Shown here in pieces: positions 1 through 5,870 of a DNA stretch of 5,936 nucleotides. The position numbers and the translations under genes were made by a program. A model generated the notes under the pieces. It searched no databases. It was not told where the DNA came from and saw only the letters and a list, made by a program, of their open reading frames with translations. This DNA comes from EX4484-217-1 sp964496035. Lineage in GTDB: Archaea > Thermoproteota > Thermoprotei_A > EX4484-217-1. How positions within the stretch are numbered: the first letter of the stretch is position 1; each line of letters starts with the position of its first letter. The DNA lies in NCBI GenBank assembly GCA_964496035.1, contig CAZBXI010000056.1:1-5936 (forward strand). Direction: 5' to 3'.

Positions 1-1142
1 CTGAACTACTTAAATCATTAAAGAAAGTTTATGGTTGTGAGCTTGAAAACTTCTTTACAGCTCTAAGAAGACCTGGTAAGCGATTATATGTAAGAGTAAA
101 TACGATACTCACCAACGCCCATTCCATTATTGATTCGTTACAAAGAAAAGGTATACACGTGTTTAAAGATGAATTATTAGATGAAGCAATATACTTTAGC
201 ATAGAAGGCCCTTTTGATGTACCGTTCGAGAAAACACTGGTTATCGTCGATAAGAGGACTGCTGAAAGTGTTCTCTTAGGAGCTAACGTATATGCGCCTG
301 GCGTCTTAGGTTTCATAGGGGAACCTGAAGTAGGAGATTACGTAACCGTAGTTTCCCCCATAATGGAGCCCGTAGGTTGGGGCGTCTTAAAAGCTAACAT
401 TGACAGTATAAGGGAAGTAAGAAAAGGGCTTGCTGTTGAAGTTCTTATTTCAAAATACAGAACAGTCAAGATTAGAGAACTTGAAGAGTATGAGAAAGGT
501 TTACTTTATGAGCAAAGTTTACCAGCAATGATAACAACTACAATTCTTGATCCTAAACCCCAAGAAGTTATTGTTGATATGTGCGCTGCTCCTGGAGGAA
601 AAACCACCCATATTTACCAGCTAACTAAGGGTAAAGCCAAGATATATGCCTTCGACCACTCCAGATCGAAAATAAAGAAGATGAGGAGAGAATTAAAGAG
701 ACTTAAAATGCATGGTATTTCTGTTGAAAAAGCTGACTCAAGATATTTACACATAGATTATCCTGGTTTAAAAAACAAAGTTGATAGAATAGTTCTTGAC
801 CCACCATGTTCAGCCATTGGTGTAAGACCTAAGCTATATGATGAAAAGAAGTATTCTGATATAGTCAATTTGGCACAATATCAAATACAGTTTTTTAAGC
901 CAGCATATGAGCTACTGAAGAAAGGCGGAATACTGGTGTATTCAACATGTACTGTGACTTTAGAGGAGAACGAGCTTCTTCTGGAGAAAGTTCTAGAGAA
1001 ATATAGGTTCGAGATAGAGAAAATAGATTTGAAAATAGGTTGCTCAGGTGTAGAAGTAGAGTTTAAAAATCATGTTCTAAGATTTCATCCCCACATAAAT
1101 GATACTCCAGGTTACTTCATAGCTAAGCTTAGGAAGTTCTAG
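1..1142 (+). CDS. NSUN6-like RNA cytosine-C5 methyltransferase with PUA domain (5' partial)
   Basis: SAM-dependent m5C methyltransferase of the NOL1/NOP2/Sun family, probably acting on tRNA in the cytoplasm. The frame is open from base 3 with no ATG, GTG or TTG before a GTG at 159, so the gene starts left of the window; 379 residues are visible. Numbering visible residues: the N-terminal RNA-binding part carries RVNT (31-34); a PUA domain covers about 79-131 (VIVDKRTAES, then GDYVTVVSP and GWGVLKA); the Rossmann domain has CAAPGGKT (194-201, SAM binding), DPPCS (Cys269) and STCT (Cys316). These are the two cysteines used by RNA m5C methylases. A PUA domain inserted between N-terminal and catalytic parts is the NSUN6 layout, and characterised archaeal NSUN6 proteins methylate C72 of tRNA; that exact substrate is inferred here. 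The stop overlaps the convergent nob1 end by 14 bp. Starting at GTG 159 would remove the N-terminal domain. Confidence 0.93.
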   Translation, partial: ELLKSLKKVYGCELENFFTALRRPGKRLYVRVNTILTNAHSIIDSLQRKGIHVFKDELLDEAIYFSIEGPFDVPFEKTLVIVDKRTAESVLLGANVYAPGVLGFIGEPEVGDYVTVVSPIMEPVGWGVLKANIDSIREVRKGLAVEVLISKYRTVKIRELEEYEKGLLYEQSLPAMITTTILDPKPQEVIVDMCAAPGGKTTHIYQLTKGKAKIYAFDHSRSKIKKMRRELKRLKMHGISVEKADSRYLHIDYPGLKNKVDRIVLDPPCSAIGVRPKLYDEKKYSDIVNLAQYQIQFFKPAYELLKKGGILVYSTCTVTLEENELLLEKVLEKYRFEIEKIDLKIGCSGVEVEFKNHVLRFHPHINDTPGYFIAKLRKF

Positions 1143-1644
1143 TACGTTTCTTAATTAGCTTATGTCCACATTTTGGACAATATTTTTCAGTGTCTTTTCT
1201 AGCCACGTAACCGCATGCAGGACAAACTATGATGTATTTCCTTGCTTCCCTAATTCCTCTTGTTCTTATTGGTTGGAAATCTAGTCCTAAATTCTTAGCT
1301 ACATTCTGTACGGCATAGTCATCAGTTACTATCACTGGTTTTTTACCTTCAAGTTGAAGGTCTAGAGCTAAAGCTAGAATGGATAAGTCGGTATTTGATA
1401 AACTTTGAAACTCTCCTATGTCCTTTGATAATTTAATTATTTTTTCCAAACTTTTTCTGGAAGGTGTTTTTATAATTAATTTTCCGGTTACCTTTATGGT
1501 TTCCAAAACTGTTAAGCTTTTTTCATCCTTGATTTCGCTTATTACTTGCGGTGTTGTGTACAAAGGTAGTGTAAGTTGGGAAACATACCCTGTAAATATT
1601 GCGGAAGAGTCTATAACGAAAACTCGTATTTTATTTTTAAACAT
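1129..1644 (-). CDS. nob1: Nob1-type rRNA endonuclease (PIN domain plus zinc ribbon)
   Basis: Archaeal Nob1 homologue, expected to cut the 3' end of pre-16S rRNA during late 30S subunit maturation. The 171 residues match the compact archaeal form. The PIN domain (about 6-125) shows the acidic active-site set: Asp12 in VFVIDSSAIF, Glu37, Asp86 in SNTDLSILALAL and Asp108/109 in VIVTDDYAV. A C-terminal zinc ribbon follows, with CPAC (Cys141, Cys144) and CPKC (Cys156, Cys159), then a basic tail (KKRTRTS). The PIN plus zinc-ribbon pairing separates Nob1 from VapC-type PIN toxins. The ATG at 1644 lies inside the last codons of the NAD kinase gene (8-bp overlap) and has a GGAG site five bases upstream, so it is probably translated by coupling from that message. 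The 3' end overlaps the convergent methyltransferase gene by 14 bp. Function is inferred from the family. Confidence 0.92.
   Translation of the reverse strand: MFKNKIRVFVIDSSAIFTGYVSQLTLPLYTTPQVISEIKDEKSLTVLETIKVTGKLIIKTPSRKSLEKIIKLSKDIGEFQSLSNTDLSILALALDLQLEGKKPVIVTDDYAVQNVAKNLGLDFQPIRTRGIREARKYIIVCPACGYVARKDTEKYCPKCGHKLIKKRTRTS
1163..1187 (+). terminator. Candidate terminator for the NSUN6-like gene, inside nob1
   Basis: TGTCCA (1163-1168), a five-base loop and TGGACA (1174-1179) form a perfect 6-bp stem followed by ATATTTTT (1180-1187), 20 bases beyond the stop codon at 1142. It looks like a hairpin plus T-tract terminator, although archaea mainly need the T-tract. On the other strand the same bases encode the CPKCGH zinc-ribbon motif, whose codons tend to be self-complementary, so the hairpin may be incidental. 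Confidence 0.3.
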
Positions 1645-2491
1645 AATCTCTCCTTTTAAGCCTACTATAGTAATCTCTCTTTAACCTGTAAAAGAGAACT
1701 TCATCCCAGAATTCTATGTTAGCTTTTGAACCTTCTTCGATCACAGAGCAAAATATTCCATCACTATAAACTTCACTGTCTCTGTCAACAACTTCTACGG
1801 TAAGCTTTTCCCTAATGTCGAGAACTACTGGTCTTGCTCTTAGCTGCATAGGGTTTAGAGGCGTAACAACAACAACTTTAAGTTCTTCATCTATTATAGG
1901 TCCACCAGCACTTAAAGAGTAAGCTGTAGAACCTGCTGTCGGAGATATTATTAATCCATCAGCATAAGCGTCAAGTATAGTTTCTCCTGTAGACTTTTTT
2001 AAAACCCTTACATGTACCATTTTAAGTCTAGGTGCTAGAATAACGTAGTCGTTTAAAACAGGGGGCAGGCGTTTGTTTTCGACGTACATTACTATACGCG
2101 GTCTAGCTATAACGCGTGCTTTTCCTTTAAATATTTCATCCAGTGCTTCCAATACGTGTTCAGGTGCTACTTCCATTAAGAAACCGTATCTTCCAACACG
2201 TACGCCAAGAACGGGGGGCGGTGTTTTCTCGAAGTAATGTAACGCCCTTAATAATGAACCATCACCGCCTATGATAACCAACATGTCTGCTTTATGTTTG
2301 CTAAAATCTTTAACATTGATATACCTTATCTTCTCGTTCTTTATAGTAATTCTATTCTTCAACGTTTCGTCAAGAAGTAGTTCTTTAACTCCCTTATTTA
2401 GCATGTATTTAATGGTTTTTTCCGCTACATTAATGGCATCGGCTCTATCTACCCTAGACGAGAGAATTACCTTATGTAAGATCTTCGTCAT
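1637..2491 (-). CDS. NAD kinase
   Basis: ATP- or polyphosphate-dependent NAD kinase, the cytoplasmic source of NADP. The 284-residue protein has the family order: GGDGS at 75-79, with Asp77 the key catalytic/nucleotide residue; GVRVGRYGFL at 96-105; LNDYV with the Asn-Asp pair at 147-148 that contacts the NAD ribose; and a glycine-rich block around 178-198 ending in GSTAYSLSAGGP. Two positions differ from the usual consensus: the GxN-x-G motif reads GVRVG (Arg98 in place of Asn), and STPTGSTAY reads SPTAGSTAY. Function is probably retained because the catalytic Asp and the ND pair are intact. ATG 2491 is the first possible start, since an in-frame TAA sits six bases upstream. No good Shine-Dalgarno site precedes it, consistent with a short-leader or leaderless message. 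It is the first gene of an operon with nob1 and is divergent from trm5. Confidence 0.94.
   Translation of the reverse strand: MTKILHKVILSSRVDRADAINVAEKTIKYMLNKGVKELLLDETLKNRITIKNEKIRYINVKDFSKHKADMLVIIGGDGSLLRALHYFEKTPPPVLGVRVGRYGFLMEVAPEHVLEALDEIFKGKARVIARPRIVMYVENKRLPPVLNDYVILAPRLKMVHVRVLKKSTGETILDAYADGLIISPTAGSTAYSLSAGGPIIDEELKVVVVTPLNPMQLRARPVVLDIREKLTVEVVDRDSEVYSDGIFCSVIEEGSKANIEFWDEVLFYRLKRDYYSRLKRRDYV
1649..1653 (-). promoter_or_regulatory. Shine-Dalgarno site of nob1
   Basis: On the minus strand GGAGA precedes the nob1 ATG (GGAG plus a 5-base spacer, AGATT). It lies inside the coding end of the NAD kinase gene, which fits re-initiation or coupled translation in an operon. It supports ATG 1644 as the start. 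Confidence 0.7.
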
Positions 2492-2556
2492 ACTTTACAC
2501 GTCCATCTACTTTTTTCTTTTTACAACACAAATTTATTACTTAGGGAGAATAGGTT
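2492..2556. promoter_or_regulatory. Divergent promoter region between NAD kinase and trm5
   Basis: This 65-bp region must hold promoters for both directions. An AT-rich element, AAATTTATTA (2530-2539), is TATA-like on both strands. On the minus strand its centre is about 44 bases from the NAD kinase ATG, allowing a leader of roughly 20 bases; on the plus strand it is about 22 bases from the trm5 ATG, rather close for a leaderless start. A pyrimidine tract (2508-2522) lies next to it. Element assignment is inference from archaeal promoter spacing; only the need for promoters here is firm. Confidence 0.45.
2544..2548 (+). promoter_or_regulatory. Possible Shine-Dalgarno site of trm5
   Basis: GGGAG lies eight bases before the trm5 ATG at 2557. 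It contains the GGAG core complementary to the 16S rRNA 3' end and supports that start, provided the transcript begins upstream of it. Confidence 0.45.
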
Positions 2557-3615
2557 ATGAATGATAAGCAGGAAGTACATTGCATTATCGTAAGTAAACA
2601 TGATGCTGAAAAAGCAATTAGAATATTAAAGAAATCTGGCATATTAGCTACAGGTTTCAAGATAATGAGATGTAATGATGTCATTAAAGTCCCTATAACA
2701 GGGAAGTCTTTACCAAAGGAGGTAGAGGAGGATTTAACCAAGGAAGGGGTGGTTTTTAAGGAAAGTGTTGATTGCTTCGAACCGAAAACCTTTATCAAAA
2801 CCTATAAAGACTTAATTAAGAACATGCCTCGAAGCGTTCTCGATAAATTACCGACATCATATGATATTGTTGGCGAAATTATATTAATCAGAATACCTGA
2901 GGAACTAAGAAGCTATTCTCACATTATAGGTAATGCCCTACTTAACTTTCATAAGAATGTTAAAGGCGTCTACGAAATCCTAGGTGAAACATATGGCGTA
3001 GAAAGAGTGACACCATTAAAGCTTATAGCCGGTCATAAGGTTGAAAAAACCATATACGTTGAGCACGGTATAAAGTTCGTAGTTTATGTAGGCAAGACGT
3101 ATATCAATCCTTCTCTCTGCTTTGAACACGCAAGAATAGCTAAGGAGGTTTATGATGGAGAAAAAGTTTTGGATATGTTCTGCGGTATTGGCGGTTTCTC
3201 TTTACACATAGCGTATGCTAAAAAGGTAGAAGTTTATGCTACAGACATAAACCCTTACGCTATTATGGCTTTAATTTCAAGCCTTAAAATAAATAAACTA
3301 AGGGGAAAAGTGTATCCTATTCTAGGGGATTCCTCCCTAATTTACTCTAAGTTCTTTAGAGGAGTTTTTGATAGGGTAATTATGAACTTGCCAGCTTATT
3401 CCCATAGTTTTCTTAAACACGCCTGCAAGGTCTTAAAGGAGGATGGAGGTATTATTCACTATTACAGGTTTGCTGAATCTATAAATGAAGTAATCTATGA
3501 GATTTCAAGAACAATTAATAGTGTTAGGAGAATTGCTAAGTTCTTAAATATGAGGACAGTTTTAGAGGCTTCACCGAGGAAAAGACTTTACGTTGTAGAC
3601 GTTTATGTTATGTAA
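2557..3615 (+). CDS. trm5: tRNA (guanine37-N1)-methyltransferase Trm5
   Basis: SAM-dependent enzyme forming m1G37 next to the tRNA anticodon, which guards against frameshifting; it may also supply the wyosine pathway. The 352 residues follow the archaeal three-domain plan: an N-terminal D1-like domain (about 6-48), a middle domain opening with SYDIVGEI (101-108), and a Rossmann catalytic domain. Visible motifs are Arg150 in GVERVTPL, YINPSLCFEHAR with Glu190, the SAM-binding VLDMFCGIGGFSL (204-216), TDINPYAI (229-236) and the NLP motif (277-279). Arg150, Glu190 and Asn277 line up by motif with catalytic Arg145, Glu185 and Asn265 of Methanocaldococcus Trm5. The stretch after NLP reads AYSHSFL. 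I cannot place it firmly in subtype a, b or c, so a dual-function wyosine (Taw22-like) enzyme is not excluded. It is divergent from NAD kinase and ends 20 bp from the convergent DUF371 gene. Confidence 0.93.
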   Translation: MNDKQEVHCIIVSKHDAEKAIRILKKSGILATGFKIMRCNDVIKVPITGKSLPKEVEEDLTKEGVVFKESVDCFEPKTFIKTYKDLIKNMPRSVLDKLPTSYDIVGEIILIRIPEELRSYSHIIGNALLNFHKNVKGVYEILGETYGVERVTPLKLIAGHKVEKTIYVEHGIKFVVYVGKTYINPSLCFEHARIAKEVYDGEKVLDMFCGIGGFSLHIAYAKKVEVYATDINPYAIMALISSLKINKLRGKVYPILGDSSLIYSKFFRGVFDRVIMNLPAYSHSFLKHACKVLKEDGGIIHYYRFAESINEVIYEISRTINSVRRIAKFLNMRTVLEASPRKRLYVVDVYVM

Positions 3616-3635
3616 ATTAACACGTAGATACTATG

Positions 3636-4067
3636 CTATATGCTAATGGCAATTAATAGTACGTGAAGTATATTTCCCTTCCTAAGCTTACTTATCAATT
3701 CTCTGCTAATGTCTCGTGCCGCCTTGTTAGCTTTAATCATTACAGTATTGTCCGAGACATAACTGCTTTTCCTGAAGATCATTCTCGTGGCGTCTTTGAA
3801 AGTCAATTTTTCTGAACCTTTACCTATAATGTAATCGAACGTTCCATCGGAAAGAAGTATTGCGAGTACTATTGCACCTTCTCTTTTTGCTACGTTCTTA
3901 AACTCTTCGCTAAATTGTTTAGGAGACTTACTAGCTGAAATACCTATAATACAGTTGCCTCGTGATGTAAGCCAGTTCTCTTTGGTTACTTCGAATGTTG
4001 ATGGGTGGGTCGCTTTAATGTTTGCATGACCTTTTGCTATTACATGCTCTACAGCTATTTCTACCAT
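3636..4067 (-). CDS. DUF371 family protein, function unknown
   Basis: A 143-residue protein that I recognise as DUF371, a family known mainly from archaea and without an assigned biochemical role that I know of. The characteristic blocks are present: GHANI (13-17), HPSTFEVTKE (21-30), LTSRGNCIIGI (33-43), SDGTFDYIIGKG (73-84), RKSS (99-102) and NKAARDISRELI (114-125). The conserved His14, His21, Glu26, Lys29, Glu30, Arg99 and Lys100 look like a possible binding or active site, but this is only inference. There is no signal peptide; the short hydrophobic tail (VLLIAISI) is more likely a buried strand than a membrane anchor. ATG 4067 has a GAGGT site seven bases upstream. The gene stands alone, divergent from pcm (66 bp) and convergent with trm5 (20 bp), so context says little about its job. 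Family recognition is confident; function is open. Confidence 0.85.
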   Translation of the reverse strand: MVEIAVEHVIAKGHANIKATHPSTFEVTKENWLTSRGNCIIGISASKSPKQFSEEFKNVAKREGAIVLAILLSDGTFDYIIGKGSEKLTFKDATRMIFRKSSYVSDNTVMIKANKAARDISRELISKLRKGNILHVLLIAISI

Positions 4068-4133
4068 AACGTTAACCTCTTTTTACAATAAACATTATTA
4101 GAGGACACTGAAATAGAACTTTATGGTTAGAGA
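4068..4133. promoter_or_regulatory. Divergent promoter region between the DUF371 gene and pcm
   Basis: A 66-bp gap that must drive both genes. AT-rich TATA-like sequence lies at 4087-4100 (AATAAACATTATTA). Read on the minus strand, its two halves sit about 23 and 30 bases from the DUF371 ATG; on the plus strand they lie about 37-44 bases from the pcm ATG. CTTTTTACAA at 4079-4088 is identical to a 10-mer in the NAD kinase/trm5 promoter region. Exact start sites cannot be read from sequence. Confidence 0.45.
4075..4079 (-). promoter_or_regulatory. Possible Shine-Dalgarno site of the DUF371 gene
   Basis: GAGGT on the minus strand, seven bases before the ATG at 4067, matches the archaeal Shine-Dalgarno core and supports that start. 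If transcription begins within a few bases of the ATG, as one TATA-like candidate would imply, it would not be used. Confidence 0.45.
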
Positions 4134-4823
4134 ATGTTCTGGTTCGGCTCGGAGTTCTTAGATTTTGAATTAGAGAGGAAAAGGCTCGTTGAACGCTTAA
4201 TTAGCGAAGGTGTTTTAAAAACAGAGAAGGTAATTAAGGCCATGCTGAAGGTTCCTAGAGAAGAATTTGTTCTACCAGAGTATAAGAAGTACGCTTACAT
4301 AGATTCACCATTACCTATTCTTAAAGGACAAACTATTTCAGCCCCCCACATGGTCGCTTTAATGTGTGAAGCCGCAGACTTAGAAGTAGGCCATAAAGTA
4401 CTAGAAGTTGGTACGGGATCAGGATATCATGCTGCCGTTATAGCTGAAATCGTAGCTCCTAAAGAGGCAAAGGTCAAGGGCCATGTATATACTATTGAAC
4501 GTATACCTGAACTTGTAGGTTTTGCTAGAAAAAACCTTGAAAAAACAGGGTATAATGATAGGGTAACAGTAATACTGGGAGACGGTACCTTAGGCTACCC
4601 TGAGGCAGCACCGTACGATAGGATAATAGTTACTGCTGCAGCGCCTCACGAACCCAAGCCTTTACTTCAACAATTGAAAATAGGTGGTAAACTGGTCATA
4701 CCTATAGGTTCTAGGTATATGCAGTACCTTTATGTAATAGAAAAGGTTAGTGAGGAAAAATTCGAAAGAAAAAGTTTAACACCATGCGTTTTTGTCCCGC
4801 TAATAGGAGAACATGGTTGGTAA
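4134..4823 (+). CDS. pcm: Protein-L-isoaspartate O-methyltransferase
   Basis: Cytoplasmic SAM-dependent repair enzyme that methylates L-isoaspartyl residues formed by spontaneous damage to Asn and Asp, letting them revert to normal peptide bonds; such repair is useful at high growth temperature. At 229 residues it has the usual family length. Visible motifs: VPREEFVLPEY (40-50), the signature GQTISAPHM (65-73) with the active-site Ser69, SAM motif I VLEVGTGSGYHAAV (89-102), the acidic ribose-binding Glu122 in YTIERIPEL, GDGTLGYPE (149-157), YDRIIVTAAAP (161-171) and GGKLVIPIG. ATG 4134 is the first possible start, with an in-frame TAG six bases upstream; another ATG at 4123 is out of frame. 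No clear Shine-Dalgarno site precedes it. The hydrophobic first residues (MFWFG) are unusual but short. Its stop codon directly abuts that of the convergent fen gene. Confidence 0.95.
   Translation: MFWFGSEFLDFELERKRLVERLISEGVLKTEKVIKAMLKVPREEFVLPEYKKYAYIDSPLPILKGQTISAPHMVALMCEAADLEVGHKVLEVGTGSGYHAAVIAEIVAPKEAKVKGHVYTIERIPELVGFARKNLEKTGYNDRVTVILGDGTLGYPEAAPYDRIIVTAAAPHEPKPLLQQLKIGGKLVIPIGSRYMQYLYVIEKVSEEKFERKSLTPCVFVPLIGEHGW
4756..4773 (-). terminator. Possible U-rich termination tract for fen, inside pcm
   Basis: On the minus strand two T5 runs (4773-4769 and 4760-4756) lie about 50-70 bases beyond the fen stop. Archaeal RNA polymerase can terminate at such U-rich runs. There is no intergenic room, so termination has to occur within pcm; whether it happens here is a guess. 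Confidence 0.2.
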
Positions 4824-5870
4824 TTACCTAAACCATATATCTAAACCTAGTTGCTTGGTTTTAATATGTTCTCTGTAAGCCTTCTTCAACCTTTGCAGTG
4901 CGTTCTTAACTCTCGTTTCTGAGAAATCGTGTTCGTAAACCAGTATTTCAATTACAGCTTTCTCGTCGGGCTCTTTCCATTCAATACTATAGGCCTCTGT
5001 CTTAGGAGGGTTAAGGAAATACTTCTTAATTTCTAATGGGTCTACGGGGAACTCTGCTTTCACGACCTTCAATACTTTTTCTAGGCTTCCATAGGTTCTT
5101 ATTAGTTTCAGAGCTGTTTTAGGACCTATGCCCTTTACTCCTTCAGGATTATAGTCTGTTCCTAAAAGTATTCCTATGTCTATGAGTTGCTCTCTAGTTA
5201 TTTTAAGCTTAGATAGAACATCACTAAGTAGTATTATTTCGGGCTTAATTTCAATGTATACTTCCTTTCTAGGTAATTTTCTCCTACCCGTTATTGTTAG
5301 GTTTCTTACAAGTCTTGGAGCCCCAAATAGGAGTGAATCGTAATCTTGGCTTCCAGCAGCCCATACATCACCTTTAGCTGCCATAAATGCTGCCTGCGCC
5401 TCGCCTTCTGCAGGTGCTTGAACCCACGGTATTCCCATGGTGGATAGAAGTTTTTTAGCGTCTTCAACCATGTCTTCGGTTAATTTGGAAGCCATTTGAG
5501 CATATCTTTTAGCAGCTTCAAGATCTCCCTTTGCGAGTGCTTCTTCATACTTCTTAATTGCTTCTTCTTTTACTTTTTTCCTTCTAGCTATTTCAGCTGC
5601 TTTTATTTCTGGGGGTTTTCCATCAAAAACATAGACGGGTTTTATTCCATGTTCTAGTAGGTTTATTGTTCTGTAGAATAAGCCGCTTAAGTGGCTTGTT
5701 ATTCTTCCTTTGCTATCCATTAGTGGTGTTCCATCGGGCTGTCTAATGGCTGTTAGAAACTGGTATAGTGCGTTGTACCCGTCAATGCTTATAGTTTTTC
5801 CTCTAAGCTCAGCTAGATCTACGGTTTTCCTACAATCTTGAGGTATAAGTTCTTTTAAGTTAACTCCCAA
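4824..5870 (-). CDS. fen: Flap endonuclease 1 (FEN-1)
   Basis: Structure-specific nuclease that removes 5' flaps during Okazaki fragment maturation and base-excision repair. The 348 residues match archaeal FEN-1. The start is TTG at 5870: it gives the typical N-terminus MGVNLKELIP, no ATG or GTG is available, and an in-frame TAA lies 18 bases further upstream. The metal-binding acids are all present: Asp30 (SIDGYNAL), Asp83 (VFDGKPP), Glu155 and Glu157 (PAEGEAQA), Asp176 and Asp178 (GSQDYDSLLFG) and Asp239 (LLGTDYNPEG). The helical arch region (about 86-135) is charged, and the helix-hairpin-helix glycine loop is GIGPKTA (247-253). The C-terminus has a PCNA-interacting box, QLGLDIWF (340-347). 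The gene ends exactly where pcm ends, on opposite strands, so its transcripts must terminate inside pcm. Confidence 0.97.
   Translation of the reverse strand: MGVNLKELIPQDCRKTVDLAELRGKTISIDGYNALYQFLTAIRQPDGTPLMDSKGRITSHLSGLFYRTINLLEHGIKPVYVFDGKPPEIKAAEIARRKKVKEEAIKKYEEALAKGDLEAAKRYAQMASKLTEDMVEDAKKLLSTMGIPWVQAPAEGEAQAAFMAAKGDVWAAGSQDYDSLLFGAPRLVRNLTITGRRKLPRKEVYIEIKPEIILLSDVLSKLKITREQLIDIGILLGTDYNPEGVKGIGPKTALKLIRTYGSLEKVLKVVKAEFPVDPLEIKKYFLNPPKTEAYSIEWKEPDEKAVIEILVYEHDFSETRVKNALQRLKKAYREHIKTKQLGLDIWFR

Noticed and set aside
29..316. 95-codon minus-strand ORF opposite the methyltransferase N-terminal and PUA coding
   Set aside because: It lies antisense to a clear conserved gene and its translation shows no recognisable motif.
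838..860. ATGATGA followed by CTGA, resembling C and D' boxes of a C/D guide RNA
   Set aside because: No matching second box pair or terminal stem was found, and it lies in the methyltransferase coding region.
1418..1684. 88-codon plus-strand ORF opposite nob1
   Set aside because: Antisense to the Nob1 PIN domain; its hydrophobic composition is what the antisense of such codons gives, and there is no ribosome site or family match.
2271..2564. 97-codon plus-strand ORF with membrane-like composition, opposite the NAD kinase start
   Set aside because: Antisense to conserved NAD kinase sequence and running through the promoter region into trm5; no domain is recognisable.
2718..2751. Shine-Dalgarno-like GGAGGT (2718-2723) and GGAGGAT (2727-2733) in trm5 before an in-frame GTG at 2749, which could give a form lacking the D1 domain
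   Set aside because: The strong sites are 17 or more bases from the GTG, too far, and the nearer AAGGAAGG is too close; they reflect Glu-rich codons.
2541..2798. 85-codon minus-strand ORF opposite the trm5 start
   Set aside because: Shadow of trm5 with no recognisable motif.
4843..4862. AAACC...GGTTTT as a hairpin terminator for pcm inside the fen 3' end
   Set aside because: Only a 5-bp AT-rich stem with a nine-base loop and a short T-run; too weak to call.
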